A stretch of 11,926 nt of DNA, taken from NCBI GenBank assembly GCA_944386965.1, contig CALXDE010000219.1:1-11926 (forward strand), given 5' to 3'. The notes beneath the pieces are model-generated. The model saw nothing but the letters and a program-made list of their open reading frames with translations, made no database searches and was not told the DNA's origin. The stretch comes from an uncultured Oscillospiraceae bacterium (lineage in GTDB: Bacteria; Bacillota_A; Clostridia; Oscillospirales; Oscillospiraceae). A program made the translations under genes and the position numbers. Below are positions 7,644-11,926 of this stretch, one piece after another. Position 1 is the stretch's first letter, and each line of letters opens with the position of its first letter.

Positions 7644-7698
7644 CTGATACGGCGGAAAAGACCGCAACCGCGGGTTGTGGTTTTTTCCGCCATATCAG
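7644..7698 (-). repeat. Long hairpin (26-bp arms, 3-nt loop) in the livK-livH intercistronic region
   Basis: Arms 7644-7669 and 7673-7698 pair around the triloop 7670-7672. Read as plus-strand RNA there is one C-A mismatch and two G-U wobbles; read as minus-strand RNA there are two A-C mismatches and one U-G wobble. In the direction of transcription the inner stem ACCACAACC/GGTTGCGGT is followed by TCTTTTCC, so it may act as a partial terminator between livK and livH, or as a 3' stabiliser for livK mRNA. The plus strand makes an even better terminator (inner stem then TTTTTT), though no plus-strand gene ends here. The length and two-sided symmetry also fit a small dispersed repeat. Confidence 0.7.
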
Positions 7699-7703
7699 AA
7701 GAC

Positions 7704-7758
7704 GCGGGGACAGGAGGGCCGCCGGCCATCCGGCAACCCTCCCTTGCTGCGTTCCCGC
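7704..7758 (-). repeat. Second, branched hairpin after livK
   Basis: Three nested pairings share one axis: GCGGGGA 7704-7710 with TTCCCGC 7752-7758 (one imperfect pair), GGAGGG 7713-7718 with CCCTCC 7737-7742, and GCCGG 7721-7725 with CCGGC 7730-7734 around a CCAT loop. It lies 35 bp beyond the livK stop and only 5 bp from the 7644-7698 hairpin. It probably protects the 3' end of livK mRNA or attenuates reading into livH. Confidence 0.6.
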
Positions 7759-7793
7759 TCTGTCTCTATCGGTTCCGTTTTCCGGTGGAGCAA

Positions 7794-9011
7794 TCACTGG
7801 GTGACGTACACGCCGTCCTCAACCACCACCACCATGGGGTCCTTGGAAACCTCACCATTGGTGCCCCAGGTCATGCCGGTGCCGGTGATGCCGTCGAAGC
7901 TGAAGTCGCCGGAGGTGAACACGCCGATCAGCGCGTCGCACAGGGCCTCGTGGTCCATGGCCTCCAGGCCGTCGATCTGCTGCAGGGCCTGGTAGATGGC
8001 GTAGATGCAGTCATACCCGTCGGCAGCGAACTGGTTGGGGGTTTCACCGTAGTTCTCCTGGTACTTGGAGACGAAGTTGGCGGTAGCCTCGTCGGTGCCG
8101 CTGGCGTTGAAGGGGGTCAGGAGCATCAGGCCCTCGGCCAGGGAGGTATCAAAGCCCTCGATGGTCAGGATGCCGTCCATGCCGTCGCCGCCGAAGAAGA
8201 TGGGGTTGTAGTTCAGCTGGTTCTTGGCCTGGTAGAGGATCAGGGAAGCGGGGGTGTAGTAGATGGGCATGAACACCAGCTCAGCGCCGGCATCCCGGCA
8301 GGCGGTCAGCTGCACGGTGAAGTCGGTGTTGGTGTCAGCGGGGAAGGTCTGCTCGGCCACGACCTCCAGGCCGACCTCAACGGCGTGGGAGATGAAGCCC
8401 TGGGCAATACCGGTGGAATAGGCGTCGCCGTTGTTGTAAATCACGCCCACCTTGGTGGCCAGGCTGTTCTCCGCCACATAGTCAGCGGCGGTGACGCCCT
8501 GGCCGGGGTCGGTGAAGCACATCTGGAACACATTGTCCTTACCGGCGGTCACGTCGGTGGAGGAGGCGGAGGGCGTCAGCTGGAAGTAGCGGTCCGCGTT
8601 CGTCTCAGCCGCCACGGACACGCAGGGGGCGGTGGTGGTGCAGCCGTAGATCACGTCCACTTCCCAGTCCTTCAGGTTGTTGTAGGCGGAGACAGCGGCC
8701 TCGCCGTCGCCGGTATCATCCTGGAAGTCGTACTCAAGCTGGATGCTGCCGCCCAGGGCGTTGATCTCATCCACGGCGATCTGGGCGCCGTTGTCGGTGG
8801 CGATGCCGTACACGGCGGTGTCGCCGGTCAGGGGGCCGATGCCGCCGATGCGGATGGTGACAGCGCCGCTGGTGCTGCCGTCGTCGCCGGTGCTCGCGTT
8901 GTTGCTGCCGCCGTTGTCCGCGGCGCCGTTACTGGCAGTGTTGTTGCCGCCGCAGGCCACCAGGCCCAGCACCATGACAGCAGCCATGCACAGGGCTAAA
9001 AACTTCTTCAT
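7794..9011 (-). CDS. livK: LivK-type substrate-binding lipoprotein of the branched-chain amino acid ABC importer
   Basis: This 405-residue extracytoplasmic binding protein captures the substrate and delivers it to LivH/LivM. The N-terminus MKKFLALCMAAVMVLGLVAC is a lipoprotein signal with lipobox LVAC (17-20; C20 is the lipidated residue), followed by a Gly/Asn/Ser/Asp-rich linker to about residue 47. The rest is a type I periplasmic-binding fold of the Peripla_BP_6 kind: VTIRIGGIGPLTGDTAVYG, then GAQIAVDEINALGG, and QLTPSASSTDVT in the ligand cleft. The ATG at 9009-9011 has AAAAGGAG 8 nt upstream. The frame is open 27 codons further back, but those codons cross the leader and show no second ribosome site. 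Leu/Ile/Val is the usual substrate; urea, amides or other amino acids are possible for this family and cannot be excluded. Confidence 0.93.
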   Translation of the reverse strand: MKKFLALCMAAVMVLGLVACGGNNTASNGAADNGGSNNASTGDDGSTSGAVTIRIGGIGPLTGDTAVYGIATDNGAQIAVDEINALGGSIQLEYDFQDDTGDGEAAVSAYNNLKDWEVDVIYGCTTTAPCVSVAAETNADRYFQLTPSASSTDVTAGKDNVFQMCFTDPGQGVTAADYVAENSLATKVGVIYNNGDAYSTGIAQGFISHAVEVGLEVVAEQTFPADTNTDFTVQLTACRDAGAELVFMPIYYTPASLILYQAKNQLNYNPIFFGGDGMDGILTIEGFDTSLAEGLMLLTPFNASGTDEATANFVSKYQENYGETPNQFAADGYDCIYAIYQALQQIDGLEAMDHEALCDALIGVFTSGDFSFDGITGTGMTWGTNGEVSKDPMVVVVEDGVYVTQ

Positions 9012-9094
9012 GGTCAAAACTCCTTTTCCATTTTCTGCTCCCCTCCGTCTTCCAGCGAAGGAGCGCCTCACGCGGTATCCCGCATGTTGCATCT

Positions 9095-9123
9095 ATGATA
9101 AAACTTCATCATCCCAAAGTCAA
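9095..9123 (-). promoter_or_regulatory. Sigma-A type promoter for the liv operon
   Basis: On the minus strand TTGACT (9118-9123) and TATCAT (9095-9100) are spaced by 17 bp. Transcription would start near 9088, giving a leader of about 77 nt before the livK ATG. The hexamers and spacing equal those of the ylxM promoter. Confidence 0.75.
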
Positions 9124-9307
9124 TGGTGAAAACGCCTACAATTCGCATCCAAAATCCGCCGTTTTATTATGTGCATTCCACACAAATCCATTTTTTCAAT
9201 TTGTTGAACTTGGCAATTTCTCCTCCGTATGCCAAAATCAGCGCGGATTTCGCCCGTCTTTTCCATTACAAATTTTCATATATCGCTGAAATTCACTCAT
9301 GTGTTTC
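9124..9307. other. AT-rich intergenic stretch upstream of the liv promoter
   Basis: This part of the 404-bp gap between livK and the OadG gene is clearly richer in A and T than the rest of the window. It holds short inverted repeats such as TTCAA-TTTG-TTGAA (9195-9208) but no convincing gene. It is the natural place for regulator sites that control livK. A 15-bp segment at 9198-9212 resembles the CodY box only loosely (10 of 15 by eye), which I do not regard as evidence. Confidence 0.4.
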
Positions 9308-9369
9308 CTGGACATACAAGCGCAGGAGGCGCGCCGCGCAGACGCGCGGCACGCCTCCTGTCGGTCCAG
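9308..9369 (-). terminator. Large GC-rich hairpin downstream of the OadG gene, probable terminator
   Basis: A 17-bp inner stem (arms 9323-9339 and 9344-9360, one C-A mismatch, 4-nt loop) is flanked by an outer pair, CTGGAC 9308-9313 with GTCCAG 9364-9369. It lies about 45 bp beyond the OadG stop and well before the liv promoter, where a terminator is expected. The T-run after the stem is poor on either strand, so it might be factor-dependent or act only to protect mRNA. Confidence 0.55.
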
Positions 9370-9415
9370 AAATCGTCCCGTTACATTATATAATTAAATA
9401 GGGGTCAGCGCTCTC

Positions 9416-9700
9416 TCAGCCCACCTTGCGGAACGAGAGAATGCGGATGGCGGAAACCGAGGTTCCCAATTCCTCCGCCAGCGCGGCGGACACCGCTGCC
9501 ACCATCGCGCCCCGGTTGGGAATCTCCTGAACCGCCGGCTGGGGAACCGGCGCCTCCGCCGCTTTGACGGGCTCCGCTTTCCGGAACCGCTGGCACAGGG
9601 CGCCCATGATCTGGGACAGGAAAATCAGGCAGATCAGGCCCACAAAGGTGACACCCATCCCCATCAGACACACAAACAGATTGGACACTTCCGTTTCCAT
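9416..9700 (-). CDS. OadG-family small membrane protein (gamma subunit of sodium-pumping decarboxylases), stand-alone
   Basis: A 94-residue protein with one hydrophobic helix at about 8-34 (FVCLMGMGVTFVGLICLIFL), a basic patch (QRFRK), an Ala/Pro/Val linker (44-60), and a conserved tail with AMVAAVSAALAEELG then SAIRILSFRKVG. This is the layout of the OadG/MmdD family: the gamma subunit anchors and assembles biotin-dependent sodium-pumping decarboxylases of oxaloacetate, methylmalonyl-CoA or glutaconyl-CoA. GGAGGAGG lies 9 nt before the ATG at 9698-9700; the longer upstream frame has no ribosome site and an Arg-rich, unnatural composition. No alpha, beta or biotin-carrier gene adjoins it, since both flanking genes are unrelated, so its complex must be encoded elsewhere or it has another role. 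It is divergent from the DeoR gene. Confidence 0.78.
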   Translation of the reverse strand: METEVSNLFVCLMGMGVTFVGLICLIFLSQIMGALCQRFRKAEPVKAAEAPVPQPAVQEIPNRGAMVAAVSAALAEELGTSVSAIRILSFRKVG

Positions 9701-9739
9701 GGCAGAAAACCTCCTCCGTATCATGCCGTTCTGGACATC

Positions 9740-9768
9740 ATTATACGTCCTGTCCCGCCAAAATGCAA
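9740..9768 (-). promoter_or_regulatory. Candidate promoter for the OadG gene
   Basis: On the minus strand a consensus -10 box TATAAT (9740-9745) is preceded, at 17 bp, by TTGCAT (9763-9768), which keeps the TTG of the -35 box but only 3 of 6 bases overall. The predicted start near 9733 leaves a leader of about 33 nt. Confidence 0.55.
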
Positions 9769-9952
9769 GGGGGCTCCCGCAGTTGTTCGGCACGTTTTTT
9801 CCCACAGCCCGGCCGCCTCTCCTCCCCGGAGAACGCGGTGCTCCGCAGCCATTTTCCCTGTCCTCCCGCCCGCCGCGCGGCCGGTTTCCACGCCGCCGCT
9901 CTCTCAAAACCACACAAACCAAAAAAAATTTTGTGTTTTTGTGAGTTTCTGC
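9769..9952. other. Intergenic region between the OadG and DeoR genes
   Basis: The part at 9775-9905 is very GC-rich with no credible gene. The right-hand part (9903-9945) is an A/T block, with an A8T4 tract at 9921-9932 inside the weak inverted repeat ACACAAA...TTTGTGT (9912-9936). The A-tract ends about 20 bp upstream of the -35 box of the DeoR promoter, where it could act as an UP element or bend the DNA. Confidence 0.45.
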
Positions 9953-9981
9953 TTGACAAGCCTATCGCGATAGTATATGCT
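9953..9981 (+). promoter_or_regulatory. Promoter of the DeoR-E2 operon
   Basis: A perfect -35 box TTGACA (9953-9958) is followed, at 17 bp, by TATGCT (9976-9981; 4 of 6 to consensus). Transcription would start near 9988, about 26 nt before the regulator's ATG. No second promoter is visible before the E2 gene. Confidence 0.68.
9962..9973. promoter_or_regulatory. Operator candidate: perfect 12-bp palindrome CTATCGCGATAG
   Basis: CTATCG and its exact reverse complement CGATAG abut inside the spacer between the -35 and -10 boxes of the DeoR promoter. A protein bound there would block RNA polymerase, so this is a likely repressor site, plausibly for the DeoR-family protein itself. I do not recognise the motif as that of a known regulator. 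Confidence 0.58.
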
Positions 9982-10013
9982 TACGGCAGAAACCGGAAGA
10001 GGAGGTGCGGATC

Positions 10014-10805
10014 ATGCTGGTGGCGGAGCGCAGGCAGGTGATTTTGGAGCGTCTGCACGCCACATCGCGGGTGGTAGTGGCGGAGCTGAGCGCGGAGTTC
10101 GGCGTCTCCGAGGAAACCATCCGCCGGGATCTGGAGTGGCTGGAGAAAGAGGGCATCGCCACCCGGACCTACGGTGGAGCAGTGCTGAAAAACAACGACC
10201 GTGTCCCCCCGCCCTATGCGGTGCGGAAAAATACCAATGTGGAGGGGAAGGTGGCCATTGCCCAGTTGCTGGCCCCCATGATCCGGGAGGGGGACACCAT
10301 CATGGTGGATGAGAGCTCCACAGCGGCCTACGCTGTCCGGGCTCTGCGCCACCTGCGGGGCATCACCCTTATCACCAATTCCCAGGAGATGCTCCAGGAG
10401 ATGGGGCGTCAGGACTCCTGGCAGATCATCTCCACCGGCGGCCACCTCAAGAGCGACGTCATGGCTCTGGTGGGCCCCCAGGCGGTGCGGGCCATTGAGG
10501 GGTATCACGTGCGCTGGACGCTGCTCTCCTGCCGCGGGCTGAACGACAAGCTGGGCATCGCCGACTCCTCGGAGGAGATCGTCCAGGTCAAGCGGGCGAT
10601 GATGCGCGCCGCGGACACAACCGTACTGCTGACGGACCACCGGAAGTTCGACCGCACCGGATTCGTCTCTCTGGGCCGTCTGGACGAGGTGGACTGTCTG
10701 ATCACCGATCAGCTCCCGACGCCGGAGTGGATAGAGATGCTGAACCAGCGGCGGGTGCAGCTGATCTGCAAACCGGAAGCGCAAGGGCCTCAGGCCCAGT
10801 TATGA
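10014..10805 (+). CDS. DeoR/GlpR-family transcriptional regulator
   Basis: This 263-residue protein has the DeoR N-terminal winged helix-turn-helix: ERRQVILERL, then VVVAELSAEFGVSEETIRRDLE (20-41) and the wing with TRTYGGAVL (50-58). The C-terminal sensor domain (DeoRC) follows, with VDESST (98-103) in place of the usual LDxGTT, LITNSQEM, STGGHL, and the KRAMMRAADTTVLLTDHRKF stretch. DeoRC domains normally sense phosphorylated sugars; here the ligand is unknown. The start is the ATG at 10014: AAGAGGAGG (9997-10005) lies 8 nt upstream, while the GTG at 10005 would overlap that ribosome site. It is followed after 37 bp by the E2 gene on the same strand, so it probably regulates a 2-oxoacid dehydrogenase operon and itself. 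Control of such an operon by a DeoR protein is not the common arrangement. Confidence 0.9.
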   Translation: MLVAERRQVILERLHATSRVVVAELSAEFGVSEETIRRDLEWLEKEGIATRTYGGAVLKNNDRVPPPYAVRKNTNVEGKVAIAQLLAPMIREGDTIMVDESSTAAYAVRALRHLRGITLITNSQEMLQEMGRQDSWQIISTGGHLKSDVMALVGPQAVRAIEGYHVRWTLLSCRGLNDKLGIADSSEEIVQVKRAMMRAADTTVLLTDHRKFDRTGFVSLGRLDEVDCLITDQLPTPEWIEMLNQRRVQLICKPEAQGPQAQL

Positions 10806-10842
10806 TTGCCACAGGAATGGTAAAGAAGAAGGAGGAATCATC

Positions 10843-11926
10843 ATGGCAAACGCAGTAGTCATGCCAAAGGCAGGCATCACCGTGGAGTCCTGCATCATCG
10901 GCAAATGGCTGAAAAAAGTGGGAGATCCCGTTGCAGTGGGAGACATTCTGTTCTCCTATGAAACCGACAAGGCGGCCTTCGAGTGTGAATCCACCGCCGA
11001 GGGCGAGCTGCTGGAGATCTTCTTCCAGGATGGGGACGAGGTGCCCTGCCTCACCAACGTCTGCGCCATCGGCACCAAGGGGGAGGACGTCTCCGCCCTG
11101 CGCCCCGGCGCGGCAGAGGCTCCGGCCGCTCCGGCGGAGAGCGCCCCGGCCCCCGCTCCGGCTCCGGCGGCAAGCGCCCCCGCTCCGGCCAAGTCCGCCG
11201 CGCCTGTTCCCCAGCACATCTCCGCTGTGGTCATGCCCAAGGCGGGCATCACCGTGGAGTCCTGCATCATCGGCAAGTGGGAGAAGAAGATCGGCGACCA
11301 GATCAAGGTTGGCGACATCCTCTTCAGCTATGAGACGGACAAGGCCTCCTTTGAGTGCGAGTCCACCGCCGAGGGCGAGCTCATCGACATCTTCTTCCAG
11401 GACGGGGACGAGGTGCCCTGCCTGACCAACGTCTGCGTCATCGGCCGGCGGGGCGAGGATTACTCCGCCCTGCGCCCTGAGGGTGAGGCTGCCGCCGAGG
11501 CCGCGCCTGCCGCCCAGGCGGCTCCGGCTGCCGCGCCGGCCAGCGCCCCTGCCGCGACGGCTCCCGCCGGCGGCAAGGCCGCCATCTCCCCCAGAGCCCG
11601 GAAGGTGGCCGAGCACGCCGGGGTGGACGCCTCTCTGGCCACTCCCACTGGCCCCAAGGGCCGCATCATTGAGCGGGATGTGCGCAAGCTCCTGACCGAG
11701 GGTGTTCCCTCCGCGGCCGCCGCCCCTGTCCAGACCGCCGCGCCCGCCCAGGCTGCCGCCCCTGTCAGCGCGCCTGCCGCGGAGGAGGCCGAGTACGAAG
11801 ATGTGAAGTTCAGCGGCATCCGCCGGGTCATCAGCAAGTCCATGCACACCTCCCTGAGCACCATGGCCCAGCTGACCAACAACTTCTCCTTCGACGCCAC
11901 GCAGATCCTCCAGTACCGCAAGCAGC
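10843..11926 (+). CDS. Dihydrolipoyl acyltransferase (E2) of a 2-oxoacid dehydrogenase complex, 3' end missing
   Basis: The window holds 361 codons of an E2 subunit, which passes acyl groups from the E1 thiamine enzyme to CoA via lipoyl-lysine arms. Two tandem lipoyl domains occupy about 5-88 and 129-212, each with the ETDKA motif; the lipoylated lysines are K43 and K167. Ala/Pro-rich flexible linkers follow each. A peripheral subunit-binding domain (SPRARKVAEHAG...GPKGRIIERDV, about 247-283) docks E1 or E3. The acyltransferase domain starts at about 317 (YEDVKFSGIRRVISKSMHTSL) and is cut before its HxxxDG active site. GGAGG at 10831-10835 lies 7 nt before the ATG. Substrate is unclear: pyruvate, acetoin and branched-chain 2-oxoacids are all possible. 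E2 comes first after the regulator, so E1 and E3, if linked, must be downstream. Confidence 0.92.
   Translation, partial: MANAVVMPKAGITVESCIIGKWLKKVGDPVAVGDILFSYETDKAAFECESTAEGELLEIFFQDGDEVPCLTNVCAIGTKGEDVSALRPGAAEAPAAPAESAPAPAPAPAASAPAPAKSAAPVPQHISAVVMPKAGITVESCIIGKWEKKIGDQIKVGDILFSYETDKASFECESTAEGELIDIFFQDGDEVPCLTNVCVIGRRGEDYSALRPEGEAAAEAAPAAQAAPAAAPASAPAATAPAGGKAAISPRARKVAEHAGVDASLATPTGPKGRIIERDVRKLLTEGVPSAAAAPVQTAAPAQAAAPVSAPAAEEAEYEDVKFSGIRRVISKSMHTSLSTMAQLTNNFSFDATQILQYRKQ
10858..11105 (+). repeat. First copy of the duplicated lipoyl-domain sequence
   Basis: This segment is repeated in frame at 11230-11477, exactly 372 bp (124 codons) later. By hand comparison 72 of 84 residues are identical between the two modules, and many DNA stretches match exactly. 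All four cysteines (C17, C48, C69, C74) recur in the second copy. Confidence 0.85.
11230..11477 (+). repeat. Second copy of the duplicated lipoyl-domain sequence
   Basis: In-frame partner of the 10858-11105 segment, encoding the second lipoyl domain with lysine K167 and cysteines C141, C172, C193 and C198. Most of the 12 residue differences fall in the loop before the lipoyl lysine and near the C-terminal end of the module. Confidence 0.85.

Noticed and set aside
7661..7686. Plus-strand intrinsic terminator (ACCGCAACC/GGTTGTGGT then TTTTTT)
   Set aside because: Structurally good, but no plus-strand transcript is known to arrive here, so it is reported only as part of the hairpin block.
7700..7793. 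Possible signal recognition particle RNA (GGAACGCAGCAAGG on the minus strand looks a little like the SRP apical region)
   Set aside because: The conserved GUCAGG...GGAAGCAGC loop arrangement is absent, and the position inside the liv operon fits an intercistronic hairpin better.
7566..8999. A 477-codon open frame on the plus strand, opposite livK
   Set aside because: Its composition (Gly, Val, Ala and His-rich, no domain pattern) is that of the reverse complement of a GC-rich gene. livK on the other strand has a full domain match, signal peptide, ribosome site and promoter.
9198..9212. CodY-like box upstream of livK
   Set aside because: Only about 10 of 15 positions agree, which is common by chance in AT-rich DNA, and it lies some 75 bp upstream of the -35 box.
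9238..9300. A 20-codon minus-strand frame (MSEFQRYMKICNGKDGRNPR) as a leader peptide for livK
   Set aside because: It lies upstream of the livK promoter, has only a weak AGGA in front and is not enriched in Leu, Ile or Val as an attenuation leader would be.
9385..9394. Overlapping TATAAT-like boxes on both strands near the OadG stop
   Set aside because: No acceptable -35 box at 16-18 bp on either strand, and on the plus strand no gene follows.
9416..9922. Longer 168-codon version of the OadG protein
   Set aside because: The extra N-terminal 74 residues are Arg/Gly-rich, cross the candidate promoter and lack a ribosome site, whereas the ATG at 9700 has GGAGGAGG correctly spaced and begins the family domain.

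Overview
The window is GC-rich and has strong AGGAGG-type ribosome binding sites, tight gene packing and Firmicutes-type genes (ylxM, yfmF/yfmH, an Lgt with the GGAAIYGG motif, DeoR-type and OadG-family proteins). This points to a high-GC member of the class Clostridia, probably an Oscillospiraceae/Flavonifractor-like gut anaerobe. The taxonomic call is inference from gene content and style, not from a marker gene.

Layout. (1) Positions 1-102, minus strand: the 5' end of ylxM, the small helix-turn-helix protein normally found beside ffh, with its own promoter and a leader hairpin. (2) Positions 311-3971, plus strand: yfmF-yfmH-lgt, an apparent operon holding an inactive/active pair of M16 peptidase homologues and the prolipoprotein diacylglyceryl transferase. 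(3) Positions 3985-4016: a perfect hairpin terminator shared by two converging operons. (4) Positions 9011 down to 4036, minus strand: a complete livK-livH-livM-livG-livF branched-chain amino acid (or related amide) ABC importer. Two adjacent ~55-nt hairpins lie between the binding protein gene and the permease genes. (5) Positions 9416-9700, minus strand: a stand-alone small OadG-family membrane protein. (6) Positions 10014 to the end, plus strand: a DeoR-family regulator followed by the start of a 2-oxoacid dehydrogenase E2 gene with two lipoyl domains.

How the parts fit. LivK has a clear lipobox (LVAC), so the Lgt encoded nearby would attach its lipid anchor. The membrane-tethered LivK would hand substrate to LivH/LivM, driven by LivG/LivF. 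The DeoR regulator is transcribed from a good promoter whose spacer holds a perfect 12-bp palindrome, and only 37 bp separate it from the E2 gene, so it probably controls itself and the 2-oxoacid dehydrogenase operon that continues past the window.

Most of the window is ordinary core metabolism and transport. The parts that merit a second look are the hairpin block between livK and livH, the E2 protein with two near-identical cysteine-rich lipoyl modules encoded directly after a DeoR regulator, the CTATCGCGATAG operator candidate, the orphan OadG, and the long charged tail on Lgt. I found no CRISPR array, insertion sequence, tRNA, rRNA or phage gene.
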